From NCBI RefSeq assembly GCF_030269905.1, contig NZ_BSVC01000001.1:62001-126000 (forward strand): a stretch of 64,000 nt of DNA, in the 5' to 3' direction. The notes beneath the pieces were generated by a model that saw only the letters and a program-made list of their open reading frames with translations, made no database searches and was not told the origin of the DNA. A program made the position numbers and the translations under genes. This stretch comes from Pelosinus sp. IPA-1 (GTDB taxonomy: Bacteria; Bacillota; Negativicutes; DSM-13327). Shown in pieces: positions 8,638 to 17,729 of this stretch (within the stretch, counting starts at the first letter, position 1; the number at the start of each line of letters is the position of its first letter).

Positions 8638-9012
8638 ATGAAACAAAGGCATATCATCGGTATCGGCGTAATACTTCTCTTTGCTGTATTTAGCATTGTA
8701 AACTTTTCCAGTTCACTTACTCCTTATGTAACTTTTGCTCAGGCAAAAGGAATGTCTGGCGATGTGCAAGTGCGTGGGATTATAGTCCCAAGTAGCATTA
8801 TGCAAGGGGATAATGTACGTAAAGTGAAGTTTTTGCTGAGGGATGAAAGTGGTGAAGAAGTCACTGTGGACTATACAGGAATCAAACCAGATGGTCTAGA
8901 ACAGGCCACTAGTGTTGTGGCAGTGGGCAAATACCAAGATGGAAAGTTTGTAACACAGAAGCTCTTAGTGAAATGTCCTTCCAAATATCAAGGGAGTGTG
9001 AAACAAGAATGA
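8638..9012 (+). CDS. ccmE: Heme chaperone CcmE, cysteine-type (CxxxY)
   Basis: 124 aa from the ATG at 8638 (a GTG three codons upstream is possible but too close to AAGGAG). It has one N-terminal membrane anchor (about residues 5-25) and a small OB-fold periplasmic domain. Proteobacterial CcmE binds heme through histidine in H-x3-Y. Here the corresponding site is C113-P-S-K-Y117 near the C terminus. Such C-x3-Y CcmE proteins are known from archaea and Desulfovibrio and define system I*. The ATGA overlap with ccmF indicates coupled translation. Confidence 0.9.
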   Translation: MKQRHIIGIGVILLFAVFSIVNFSSSLTPYVTFAQAKGMSGDVQVRGIIVPSSIMQGDNVRKVKFLLRDESGEEVTVDYTGIKPDGLEQATSVVAVGKYQDGKFVTQKLLVKCPSKYQGSVKQE

Positions 9013-11174
9013 TCGGATATGTTGCAATAGTCTTGGCTTTAGTTGTAACTGCTATGGCGAGTTTCGCCTATTTCAATACTCATTTGGCTCAGGCTACCAA
9101 ACTTTCCACTCGAAAATCCCCGCCGCAGCAAGGCAATGGCGATCTGTATTACCTGATAGCGGCTCTAATAGCGACAGTGGGGGCGGCTTACTTACTCTAT
9201 CTTATTTTGAGTGATAATTTTGCTTATGCTTATGTATTCAGCTATTCTTCGCGGCAAATGCCATTAGCGTATAAGCTTTCTGCGTTCTGGGCTGGCCAAG
9301 AGGGATCGTTCATGCTTTGGTTAGTATTTCATGTAGTCTTTGGACTGATTATGATTCGTAAAAATACTGCGCCACCTGGAACCATGTCTATATATTGCGG
9401 GCTGCAAGCGATTTTGCTGATTTTATTGTTGGTAAAAAGCCCCTTTATGATGTTGGCTGATCTTAAACTAGATGGAGTGGGGCTCAATCCTTTACTGCAG
9501 GATCCCTGGATGGTGATTCATCCGCCAATACTATTTCTAGGTTATGCAGGATTGGCTGTTCCCTTTGCCTATGGGCTCGGAGGGCTGCTGTCTGGAAAGC
9601 ATGAGTCATGGGTAGAGCGGGCATTACCCTGGACTCTCATTGCTTGGTCTGCATTAGGAGCTGGTATTTTTATTGGTGGTTTCTGGGCGTATAAGGTGCT
9701 TGGCTGGGGCGGGTACTGGGCTTGGGATCCAGTGGAGAATTCTTCCCTAGTACCCTGGTTAGTCGGTGGTGCTTTCGTTCATCTGTTATTAGTGACGCGG
9801 ATTCGTTTAGCAGCGGTGAAAGGATCCTATGTGGCAGTTATTTTCACCTTTATTTTAGTATTATATGGAACGTTCCTAACTCGTAGTGGGATACTCAGTG
9901 ATTTTTCTACCCACTCTTTTGCTGATGAAGGAGTCGGTACTATCTTGGCTGTATTTCTGATGCTAACAATTGGGGTAGCCTTACTATTACTCATTATGCG
10001 CTGGCCTAGTTTGCCACAGGGAGAGACATATACAAGGGTTAACAGTAAAGAGTTTATATTGGCGGCAGCGGCATTGACGCTTTCACTGCTAGGTTTTCTA
10101 GTGCTAGTGGGTATGTCGGCACCTTTGTTGACGATGATGTTAGGCAATCCTCAGAGCGTCAGCACTGTTTTTTACAACACGACGTCCTTACCGCTAGCAG
10201 TTATGCTGATGCTGCTTTTAACTGTGGGGCCAGTACTTTCAAGAGGGGGGAATGAAGCCTCACTTGTTAAAAGATATTGGTGGCTAATTATAGTAGCCTG
10301 CGTTGGTGTTTTTGTGGGCATTGGGTATGGACTGCGTCAACCAATGCTGTTGATCACCATTACTCTGGCGTTCACGGCAGTAGTGATGAGTATTCCGGGA
10401 ATAGTGGGAGGTAAGACTCTTAACCGTCCTGGAGCTGTTGCCCACATGGGTCTTGGGCTTATGGTAATGGGAATTGTCATTTCTTCAGCGGCAAGTCAAT
10501 CGATAACAGCTAATTTTGTTCTTGGTGAAAGCCAAGAAGTATTTGGTTCTCAAATCACCTATAAAGGCAAATATACATTAGATGCTGATAAAGGTTTGTA
10601 TCAAAATTTTCAGGTAGATGGTCTAGAAAAGTATTCACTACAGCCCTATACCAAGCTAAATAAAGAGGGCAATCCAGCGGCTCGGGAGCCTGGTATCCAT
10701 CGGGGAATGGCTGCCGATATCTATCTGGCACCGATTGTATCTGAGGAAAGGCAAGTTGCCAAGGAAGTTATGCTAAAAAAGGGTGACCAGAAGATAGTAG
10801 AAGGTTTGGTCATTAAGTTTGTTGACGTAAGCATGGCAGGACAAGAAAATAATCAAAACATTAGAATACAAGCTACTTTGGAAGTAACGAAAGACGGCAA
10901 TATACAAGAAATTAGACCTGAAATGATCTATCGTAATGGCCAGACTAAAGTTGCGCCAGTGAAAGTTTTTGATACCTATGAAATTGGGCTAAATGCTGTC
11001 AACCCAGCGGAAAAGGCAGTAAGTTTAGGGGTGCGTAATTTAGCTGGAGTTAGTAGTTTAGAACAAATTGATGTAGAAATCACCCACAAACCGCTGATTA
11101 ACCTAGTTTGGTTGGGAGCTATCCTTATTACGATTGGCACTAGCTGGGCTGGTATCAGACGTATACCAAATTAA
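9009..11174 (+). CDS. ccmF: Cytochrome c heme lyase subunit CcmF
   Basis: 721 aa, a large membrane protein of the WWD superfamily. The WWD motif reads W-G-G-Y-W-A-W-D-P-V-E-N near residue 236. Conserved neighbours include H-P-P-I-L-F-L-G-Y, T-F-L-T-R-S-G and S-T-H-S-F. A large soluble loop occupies about residues 500-690, before the final membrane segment. The ATG lies in an ATGA overlap with ccmE, so the 36-nt longer frame is rejected. It joins heme from CcmE to CxxCH motifs. Clients encoded in this window are NrfH, NrfA and the sensor kinase. Confidence 0.95.
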   Translation: MIGYVAIVLALVVTAMASFAYFNTHLAQATKLSTRKSPPQQGNGDLYYLIAALIATVGAAYLLYLILSDNFAYAYVFSYSSRQMPLAYKLSAFWAGQEGSFMLWLVFHVVFGLIMIRKNTAPPGTMSIYCGLQAILLILLLVKSPFMMLADLKLDGVGLNPLLQDPWMVIHPPILFLGYAGLAVPFAYGLGGLLSGKHESWVERALPWTLIAWSALGAGIFIGGFWAYKVLGWGGYWAWDPVENSSLVPWLVGGAFVHLLLVTRIRLAAVKGSYVAVIFTFILVLYGTFLTRSGILSDFSTHSFADEGVGTILAVFLMLTIGVALLLLIMRWPSLPQGETYTRVNSKEFILAAAALTLSLLGFLVLVGMSAPLLTMMLGNPQSVSTVFYNTTSLPLAVMLMLLLTVGPVLSRGGNEASLVKRYWWLIIVACVGVFVGIGYGLRQPMLLITITLAFTAVVMSIPGIVGGKTLNRPGAVAHMGLGLMVMGIVISSAASQSITANFVLGESQEVFGSQITYKGKYTLDADKGLYQNFQVDGLEKYSLQPYTKLNKEGNPAAREPGIHRGMAADIYLAPIVSEERQVAKEVMLKKGDQKIVEGLVIKFVDVSMAGQENNQNIRIQATLEVTKDGNIQEIRPEMIYRNGQTKVAPVKVFDTYEIGLNAVNPAEKAVSLGVRNLAGVSSLEQIDVEITHKPLINLVWLGAILITIGTSWAGIRRIPN

Positions 11175-11229
11175 AATATTTTACAATACAAAAGAATTGA
11201 AGAAGATAAATATGCGGTATTTTGAGTAA

Positions 11230-11275
11230 CATGGGGTCAACGTCCTGTTGCCGGGACTGGATAGTTAAACCCAAA
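11230..11275 (+). ncRNA. Possible structured leader RNA before nrfHA (unrecognised)
   Basis: Pairings are GGGT (11234-11237) with ACCC (11269-11272), AAC (11239-11241) with GTT (11264-11266), and GTCC (11242-11245) with GGAC (11254-11257), leaving an unpaired TGGATA. It is followed at once by AAAGGAGGGGG. I do not recognise a riboswitch class. It could equally be a chance hairpin. Confidence 0.3.
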
Positions 11276-11298
11276 CGTAAAGAAAGGAGGGGGAATAT

Positions 11299-11772
11299 TT
11301 GAATACTGGTCAATATCTGAACCGCAATGCCTTAAAGCTTATGCTAATAGGCATGGTTATTACAGTGATCGGTATGGCTTTTACTGTCGTCGGGTTTAAA
11401 TTTGCTGATAGTCCTGCATTTTGCGGCTCCTGCCATTCGATGGAGCAAGCTCATGCTACGTGGCAGGTAAGTAATCACAAGCAGCTTGCCTGTACGGAAT
11501 GTCATCTACCAAACAGAAATCTGGTAGAAAAGATGATTGTTAAGTCTCAGACCGGTATGCATGATACGTATCACGAAATATTACGCGACTATCCGGCTTC
11601 TATTAAAGTGTCAACTAAGGGGAAAGAAATTGTGGTTGATAACTGTTTGCGTTGTCATCAATCTACGGTAGAAAATACCAAGATGATGGCTGGGGGGGAT
11701 GATTGTACAAAATGTCATCGTGGATTAGTCCACGGCATTGACAAAAGCAAGGGAGGGATGAAGGTTGAGTAA
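11299..11772 (+). CDS. nrfH: Cytochrome c nitrite reductase small subunit NrfH (tetraheme quinol dehydrogenase)
   Basis: 157 aa NapC/NirT-family protein. One N-terminal membrane anchor (about residues 13-33) is followed by four CxxCH heme sites: C42-G-S-C-H, C-T-E-C-H, C-L-R-C-H and C-T-K-C-H. It oxidises menaquinol and passes electrons to NrfA. The start is UUG behind a very strong AAAGGAGGGGG. The 3' end overlaps nrfA by 8 nt. This is the type of Nrf (NrfHA) found in epsilon- and deltaproteobacteria and some Firmicutes, rather than the enteric NrfABCD type. Confidence 0.96.
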   Translation: MNTGQYLNRNALKLMLIGMVITVIGMAFTVVGFKFADSPAFCGSCHSMEQAHATWQVSNHKQLACTECHLPNRNLVEKMIVKSQTGMHDTYHEILRDYPASIKVSTKGKEIVVDNCLRCHQSTVENTKMMAGGDDCTKCHRGLVHGIDKSKGGMKVE

Positions 11773-13048
11773 AGGGCAAAAGTCTTTAATTGCTTTATTG
11801 GCTGTGCTGCTCATCTTCTTTGGATTTGTTGTTACCCGCATTGGGATTGCCAAGCCCTCATCCAGTGTGAAATTGGCGAAAATTCCAGCTGGGGAATATG
11901 ATCCAGCAGTATGGGGTAAAAATTATCCACTGCAATATGAAAGCTATAAGAAAATGATGGATATGTCGCCATCTCCTACGGGATATGGTGGCAGTGTAAA
12001 AGTGCAAAAGTCAGAGATGATGCCTGAATTGTTGATTAACTTTAAAGGCATGCCGTTTAGCAAAGATTATGCAGAAGACCGCGGTCATGTATATGCTTTG
12101 GAAGATTTGCGGGATTCCAAACGGATTGGCCCGGCGAGTAAAGGTGCCTGTATCACCTGCAAAACACCCTATGTAGAGAAGTTTTTTCAGGAAGATGGCT
12201 GGGGTTATGCTAATAAACCTTTGAATGAGTTGTTGGACAAGGCAGAGCATCCCGTGACCTGTGCAGAATGTCACGACTCAGAAACGATGAACCTACGCGT
12301 TGTCAATCCAGCCTTTATCGAAGCCCAGCAAAAGCGCGGTATTGATGTAACTAAAGCCAGTCGAGAAGAAATGCGTACTTACGTCTGCGCCCAATGCCAC
12401 GCAGAATACTATTTTGAACCAGGAACCACTAAGGTTGTTTTCCCATGGAATAAAGGTTTGAAACCTGGGGAAATGTATGATGTATATGCAGAAAAACCAG
12501 GTAATTTTGCTCAGGACTGGAAACATCCTGATTCTCAGGCGTCGATGCTAAAAGCACAGCATCCGGATTATGAAACATTTTCAACAGGCACTCATGCCAA
12601 AGCTGGTGTAGCTTGTGCCGACTGTCATATGCCATATATGCGTAAAGATGGACAAAAATACACATCCCATTGGGTTACTAGCCCACTCAAAACGCTGGAC
12701 GCCTCATGCAGTTCCTGCCATAGTCAAGGAACGGAGTGGCTACAAGAGCGAGTGAAAACCATGCAAGATGAAACCTTCCAAACCCTTCATGCTGCTGGTA
12801 CTGTGATTGGTAAGGCCCATTTAGCCATTAAGACGGCTAGTGAAGTTCCTAATGCTGATCAGAATGAACTAGCGAAAGCACGAGAATTAGTGCGTAAGGC
12901 CCAATGGTATTGGGATTTTGTAGCTGCAGAAAACAGTATGGGTTTCCACAATCCAGATCAGAGTATACATACTGCAGCGCAAGCTTTAGATATGGGATAT
13001 CAGGCTATTGAAGCTGCTAATCGGGCGGCGGGAATAAATACTTTATAA
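11765..13048 (+). CDS. nrfA: Ammonia-forming cytochrome c nitrite reductase catalytic subunit NrfA (pentaheme)
   Basis: 427 aa. An N-terminal signal-anchor segment lies at residues 6-27. The first heme has the NrfA-specific lysine-ligated motif C129-I-T-C132-K133. Four CxxCH motifs follow: C-A-E-C-H, C-A-Q-C-H, C-A-D-C-H-M-P-Y and C-S-S-C-H. It reduces nitrite to ammonium with six electrons on the outer side of the cytoplasmic membrane. The start is UUG inside the nrfH end, after GGGAGGGATGAAGG. Placement directly behind ccmABCEF means cofactor assembly and enzyme are co-located. Confidence 0.97.
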   Translation: MSKGQKSLIALLAVLLIFFGFVVTRIGIAKPSSSVKLAKIPAGEYDPAVWGKNYPLQYESYKKMMDMSPSPTGYGGSVKVQKSEMMPELLINFKGMPFSKDYAEDRGHVYALEDLRDSKRIGPASKGACITCKTPYVEKFFQEDGWGYANKPLNELLDKAEHPVTCAECHDSETMNLRVVNPAFIEAQQKRGIDVTKASREEMRTYVCAQCHAEYYFEPGTTKVVFPWNKGLKPGEMYDVYAEKPGNFAQDWKHPDSQASMLKAQHPDYETFSTGTHAKAGVACADCHMPYMRKDGQKYTSHWVTSPLKTLDASCSSCHSQGTEWLQERVKTMQDETFQTLHAAGTVIGKAHLAIKTASEVPNADQNELAKARELVRKAQWYWDFVAAENSMGFHNPDQSIHTAAQALDMGYQAIEAANRAAGINTL

Positions 13049-13100
13049 GTTTAAGGAGTTATATTGATTTCCAGCTTTAGCTGGATGAGTTTATTTTAAT

Positions 13101-13145
13101 CAGGTGTTCAGAAAGGGTATAAGACTGGGCACCTGATTTTTATTA
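13101..13145 (+). terminator. Terminator after nrfA
   Basis: An 11-bp stem CAGGTGTTCAG (13101-13111) pairing with CTGGGCACCTG including two G-U pairs, followed by ATTTTTATT. Confidence 0.75.
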
Positions 13146-13167
13146 GAAGGATAAAGAGGGTGATTAC

Positions 13168-14964
13168 TTGAGTAAAATGACCAAAACAATTGTTATTCAA
13201 GATATGCACTGTGCATCCTGCGAAGCACAGATCGAAAAAATGCTAAGACAATTAAATGGGGTTACTAAGGTAAAAGCCTGCTATGCCAGAAATACAGTGT
13301 CTGTCGAGTACGAAACAACGCATTGCCATTGGGATGAGATTAGCAATGTTATTATTAATCAGGGATATCGGATTGAGAGTGAAATAGGATCAGCTACTAA
13401 AATTAAAAGTATAATTGGCATGTTGAGCATATTTTTAGCCATTCTTATGCTGGGGCAATTTACTAGCGGTTTTGATATGAACTCCAAATTGAGAGGCGAA
13501 GTCACGTATTTTATCCTTTTTATGATTGGTGTTTTTACGTCACTGCATTGTGTTGGTATGTGCGGCGGTATTATGATGTCTCAAACTATCATTACAGGGG
13601 AAAAGTCGGTAACATTTCTACCGTCATTTTCCTATAACAGCGGGAGACTTGTGGGGTATACTGTGCTGGGCGGTGTATTTGGTGCTGTTGGTTCGATGAT
13701 TTCCATTTCTATTGGTTTCATGTCGGGAGTTGCTATCTTTGCCGGTATATGCATGATTTTAATGGGAATAAATATGTCTGGTATTGCTATTTTGAGAGGC
13801 TATATTACCATACCCTGGTCTGCTTACTCACCAGCTTTAAAATCTAGAACTCCTTTTGTTGTGGGAATTTTAAATGGCTTGATGCCATGTGGTCCATTGC
13901 AAACCATGCAATTGTATGCCTTAGGTACTGGTAGTGCCTTAGATGGGGCAATTGCAATGTTTATTTTTGCAATTGGTACATTACCATTAATGCTATCTTT
14001 TGGCGTAGTAACTGGAATGATGAGCAAGAATCTCACGAAAAAGATCATGAAATGTAGTGGAGCTTTTGTTATTATTCTAGGTATAATTATGGCAAATCGT
14101 GGCTTGGCAATTGCTGGCTTTCAGATGCCATTTTCAAATTTCGTAGCCCAAACAAATAACGGTATCAGCATGGCTACTAAGGCAGAAATAAACACAGGCG
14201 TACAGACAATTAGAATAATTGCCAATAATCAAGGCTATGTACCTAATGTTTTATATGTACAAAAAAATATGCCAGTACGCTGGATCATCACTGGTGAACA
14301 GATAAATTCGTGTAATAACCAGATCATCATCCCTTCTTTAAATATTAAGAAAAAGCTGACAACTGGCGAGAACATCATCGAATTTACTCCGCAAGGTGAG
14401 GAGTTAAAATTTAGTTGCTGGATGGGGATGATTAGTGGAATTATCAAAGTGGTAGATGATATCAATGCTGTAGATATTTCAAAAGAAATTGTATCGATAC
14501 CTTCAGGTAGCGGTTGTTGTAGCACTGATGGTACATCCCAGTGTTGTAGTAGTGCAAAAGATCAGGTTAGTATATACGGAGACGATATTGAAAAAGTACC
14601 AACTGAGCGTTTGGTTCATAAGGCGATAGTGTCTGGTGATAAGCAAATTGTAAACATTATAGGGACCGGATACGAATTGGAACCTTTAATTAGTGTCGTG
14701 AAGAAGGGGAAGGACACATCCATCAAGTTTAATTTTACGGCATTTGATAAGCCAGAAGGAAATTGGGAACTTGTGGATTATAGCGAGAAAAAAGTGATCT
14801 ACGCTTTTGACGGTAGAAAAGAAGGAAACATAATAGAATTATATACTAAATCTCTCGGTACCTTAGGGATATATAAAGATAAAAAAGTGGTCGGTATTAT
14901 TGAAGTGGTTGAAGATTTAAAGGATATAGATAAAGAAAAAATTAGAGCCAAGTTTCTAAATTAA
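13168..14964 (+). CDS. Copper-handling membrane protein: HMA domain, TauE/SafE-UreH_2 membrane domain, cupredoxin-like C terminus
   Basis: 598 aa multidomain protein. Residues 1-70 form a heavy-metal-associated domain with M-H-C15-A-S-C18. Residues about 72-325 form a multi-helix domain of the UreH_2/DsbD-related type, with L-H-C-V-G-M-C-G-G and a later M-P-C-G-P-L-Q. Residues about 350-430 are cupredoxin-like, with possible Cys/Met ligands (N-S-C-N-N; S-C-W-M-G-M). A linker rich in paired cysteines follows (G-C-C-S-T-D...Q-C-C-S-S), then a second beta-rich domain of about 120 residues. A role in copper export or delivery is inferred. The start is UUG after AGAGGG. It is separated from nrfA by a terminator. 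Confidence 0.75.
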   Translation: MSKMTKTIVIQDMHCASCEAQIEKMLRQLNGVTKVKACYARNTVSVEYETTHCHWDEISNVIINQGYRIESEIGSATKIKSIIGMLSIFLAILMLGQFTSGFDMNSKLRGEVTYFILFMIGVFTSLHCVGMCGGIMMSQTIITGEKSVTFLPSFSYNSGRLVGYTVLGGVFGAVGSMISISIGFMSGVAIFAGICMILMGINMSGIAILRGYITIPWSAYSPALKSRTPFVVGILNGLMPCGPLQTMQLYALGTGSALDGAIAMFIFAIGTLPLMLSFGVVTGMMSKNLTKKIMKCSGAFVIILGIIMANRGLAIAGFQMPFSNFVAQTNNGISMATKAEINTGVQTIRIIANNQGYVPNVLYVQKNMPVRWIITGEQINSCNNQIIIPSLNIKKKLTTGENIIEFTPQGEELKFSCWMGMISGIIKVVDDINAVDISKEIVSIPSGSGCCSTDGTSQCCSSAKDQVSIYGDDIEKVPTERLVHKAIVSGDKQIVNIIGTGYELEPLISVVKKGKDTSIKFNFTAFDKPEGNWELVDYSEKKVIYAFDGRKEGNIIELYTKSLGTLGIYKDKKVVGIIEVVEDLKDIDKEKIRAKFLN

Positions 14965-14980
14965 ACTATCTTCTACATTT

Positions 14981-15094
14981 ATGGTAATAAACGTAGAAGA
15001 TGGTTGTGAAACATTAAATAAGTTTCTTAGAAATAATGGTTTAAAGGAAATTACAAAACAATACTTACAGTTCCGTCCATTGATGCCATATTAA
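14981..15094 (+). other. Short unassigned frame (37 codons) downstream of the copper protein
   Basis: ATG at 14981 runs 37 codons to TAA, beginning M-V-I-N-V-E-D-G-C-E and ending Q-F-R-P-L-M-P-Y. No SD is present and nothing is recognised. It may be a remnant of a lost gene. The rest of 14965-15223 holds only the hairpin at 15112-15152. Confidence 0.15.
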
Positions 15095-15111
15095 TGAAAT
15101 AAACCAATTTT

Positions 15112-15152
15112 AAAATCCCAGAAGCCTTCAAAATCAAGGTTTCTGGGATTTT
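15112..15152. terminator. Bidirectional-looking terminator hairpin
   Basis: 17-bp stem (15112-15128 with 15136-15152, one G-U pair), A/T-rich on both flanks. It insulates the copper protein gene from the aldo-keto reductase operon. Confidence 0.7.
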
Positions 15153-15223
15153 AAAATTCTGGTGGGCATGTCCGCGTACTGGAGGGCTTTCTGTTGGCCA
15201 TTTAGGCTATACTAAAAAAACGC

Positions 15224-15254
15224 TTGACTTGGAGTTAACTTCAAGTGATAGACT
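15224..15254 (+). promoter_or_regulatory. MerR-type promoter/operator before the aldo-keto reductase-MATE operon
   Basis: TTGACT (15224-15229), 19 bp, TAGACT (15249-15254). The over-long 19-bp spacer contains the near-perfect dyad ACTTGGAGTTAACTTCAAGT. This geometry is the hallmark of MerR-activated promoters. A second copy is at 19075. Confidence 0.75.
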
Positions 15255-15348
15255 AAATTACAGGAAGTAAACAATTCTGCATCAAAAGTTATTGAATGAA
15301 CCGATGATGTTTTATTTGGATAAGTTCTTATCATTAGGAGGATTGATT

Positions 15349-16332
15349 ATGAAATATCGAACAATAGGGAAAACAGGGATTCAAGTCTCAAGTTTATGTT
15401 TTGGTACGATGTCTTTTGGCGGAAACGCTGATGAAGAAACATCTAAAGCAATGTTTAAGCGCTGTCGTGAAGCTGGTATCAACTTTTTTGATACTGCAAA
15501 CGTTTATAGTCAAGGACGGTCTGAACAAATACTAGGAGAATGTATTGCTGATTGTCGAGATGAAATTGTACTTACTACAAAGGTTTTTTATCCAACAGGA
15601 AAAGATATTAATGCCGGGGGACTTTCTCGTCGTCACATTATGCTTGAAGTTGAAAAAAGCTTACGACGGTTAAAAACGGATCGCATTGATTTTTACTTTG
15701 TGCATTGTTTTGATGAAAATACTCCGATGGAAGAAACACTTCGCGCACTTGATGATCTTCAAGCCCAAGGTAAAATCCTCTATCCAGCGGTAAGCAATTG
15801 GGCAGCCTGGCAAATTACTAAAGCATTAGGGATTTCGGCAAGAGAGCAGCTTGCTCGTTTTGAATTAATACAACCCATGTATAACTTAGTTAAACGTCAA
15901 GCTGAGGTCGAGATTTTGCCTCTCGCCGCTTCTGAACAAATAGGCGTTATTTCCTATAGCCCTTTAGGGGCGGGACTTTTGACAGGAAAATATGGGGTGA
16001 ATAAGCGACCAGAGCAAGGCCGACTAGTTGAAGAAAAAAGATATACGGATCGTTATACTGATGAAATCAATTTTGTTATAGCCGACCGATTTAATGCATA
16101 TGCTGCGCAACATGGTATGCATCCTGCAACGCTTGCAGTTGCTTGGGTTATGTCTAATCCTGCAATAACAGCCCCCATTATCGGGGCAAGAAATTTAGAA
16201 CAGCTTGAGTATTCCCTCGCTGCTATTGATGTGGATATGACTCCAGAGCGGCGTAATGAAATCTCTTTACTTTCTATTACTCCTGTACCTGCAACGGATC
16301 GTGCAGAAACCCTGCTACCCAGTTGGACATGA
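15349..16332 (+). CDS. Aldo/keto reductase
   Basis: 327 aa NAD(P)H-dependent oxidoreductase of the AKR (beta/alpha)8 family, cytoplasmic. It shows the family pattern: F-D-T-A-N-V-Y with catalytic Asp and Tyr, T-T-K-V with catalytic Lys, and F-Y-F-V-H-C-F with the catalytic His. A G-A-R-N-x-x-Q cofactor-binding segment is near the C terminus. The start at 15349 has AGGAGG seven nt upstream; a longer UUG frame lacks an SD. It is driven by the MerR-type promoter at 15224 and followed after 41 nt by a MATE exporter. Substrate unknown. The regulator type suggests reactive aldehydes. Confidence 0.9.
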   Translation: MKYRTIGKTGIQVSSLCFGTMSFGGNADEETSKAMFKRCREAGINFFDTANVYSQGRSEQILGECIADCRDEIVLTTKVFYPTGKDINAGGLSRRHIMLEVEKSLRRLKTDRIDFYFVHCFDENTPMEETLRALDDLQAQGKILYPAVSNWAAWQITKALGISAREQLARFELIQPMYNLVKRQAEVEILPLAASEQIGVISYSPLGAGLLTGKYGVNKRPEQGRLVEEKRYTDRYTDEINFVIADRFNAYAAQHGMHPATLAVAWVMSNPAITAPIIGARNLEQLEYSLAAIDVDMTPERRNEISLLSITPVPATDRAETLLPSWT

Positions 16333-16373
16333 TTCTCGGATGAACATCGCTATCTAAACATAGGAGGCAAGAT

Positions 16374-17729
16374 TTGGAACAGAGATCTGTAGCAACAAAA
16401 AAGTTATTTACGAATCAGGATTTATACAAATTATTTCTGCCCGTTATCGTAGAGCAGTTTTTAGAATATTTAGTAGGATTAGTAGACTCCATCATGGTAG
16501 CGCATGTGGGGGAAGCAGCCGTGTCTGGCGTGTCTTTGGTAGACTTTGTCATGGCACTACTCATTAGTTTGTTTGCAGCGATGTCCACTGGTGGCGTAGT
16601 GATTGCGGGGCAGTATTTGGGCAGGAAACAGAAGGAAGAAGCAAGAGAAGCAGCGAATCAGCTCGTATGGTTTTCCGGTGCTGTATCCGTCCTCATCATG
16701 GTACTAATCTATCTGGGGAAACCGCTTATTTTAAATGGTCTGTTTGGGCAGATTACGGATGAAGTACGCAGGGATGCGAATACGTATCTGATGATTACAG
16801 CTATATCCATTCCCTTTTTGGCACTGTATAATGCGGGGGCTGCTATATTCCGTACTATGGGTAATTCCAAACTGCCCATGAAGGTGATGCTGGCTATGAA
16901 CATAGCGCATGCGATAGGAAATGCAATACTTATTTACGGCTTTCACTTTGGGACTGAGGGTGTTGCCATACCGACCTTGCTATCACGTATAGCGGCTGCA
17001 GTTATTATAATCGCATTGGCTTTCAACAAAAAGCATTCCATATATATAACGAAAAGTTTAAAACACAAATTTAATTGGTCGATGCTCAAAAGAATCTTAA
17101 GCATAGGTGTTCCATATGGACTAGAAAATGGTTTGTTCTATCTGGGAAGAATTATTGTACTCAGTCTTGTTGCTACGTTCGGTACGGCAGCAATTGCGGC
17201 AAATGCGGTGTCAGGCACCATTGTAATGTTTCAAGTGCTGCCGGGGATGGCAATTGGTCTTGGATTAACTGTAGTTATAGCAAGATGCGTAGGCGCAGGA
17301 GATTATGAACAGGCTAAATATTATACAAAAAAGATTATGGGTATTGTGTATGTGGCTCATGTGGTGAGTTGCGGAGTAGTACTTGCTTTACTGCCTTTCG
17401 TAATGGACGTTTATGGGTTATCTGAGGCAGCAACTACGATGACCACGAAAAATGTATGGTGGCATGCAGCATTTATGGTTGTAATTTGGCCCCTTGCTTA
17501 CACCTTACCCGTGACATTCCGTGCATCAGGAGATGCCAAATTTCCCATGATTGTTGGTATTTTGTCCATGTTTTTCTGTCGTATTGCACTAGCTTATTTA
17601 CTAAGTATTTATTTTAATATGGGAATGTTCGGCACATGGGTAGCTATGTTTATTGATTGGATTGTCAAGTCAATCATTTTCGTTCACAGATATATAAGTG
17701 AACGATGGACTCAGTTTCATGCAATTTAA
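16374..17729 (+). CDS. MATE family multidrug efflux transporter
   Basis: 451 aa, twelve predicted membrane helices in two MatE halves. The first half begins F-L-P-V-I-V-E-Q-F-L-E-Y with V-D-S-I-M-V-A-H-V-G-E; the second has the matching G-L-E-N-G. Family members export cationic drugs or metabolites using Na+ or H+ gradients. The start is UUG with TAGGAGG 6 nt before. It is in one operon with the preceding aldo/keto reductase, suggesting joint detoxification. Confidence 0.92.
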   Translation: MEQRSVATKKLFTNQDLYKLFLPVIVEQFLEYLVGLVDSIMVAHVGEAAVSGVSLVDFVMALLISLFAAMSTGGVVIAGQYLGRKQKEEAREAANQLVWFSGAVSVLIMVLIYLGKPLILNGLFGQITDEVRRDANTYLMITAISIPFLALYNAGAAIFRTMGNSKLPMKVMLAMNIAHAIGNAILIYGFHFGTEGVAIPTLLSRIAAAVIIIALAFNKKHSIYITKSLKHKFNWSMLKRILSIGVPYGLENGLFYLGRIIVLSLVATFGTAAIAANAVSGTIVMFQVLPGMAIGLGLTVVIARCVGAGDYEQAKYYTKKIMGIVYVAHVVSCGVVLALLPFVMDVYGLSEAATTMTTKNVWWHAAFMVVIWPLAYTLPVTFRASGDAKFPMIVGILSMFFCRIALAYLLSIYFNMGMFGTWVAMFIDWIVKSIIFVHRYISERWTQFHAI

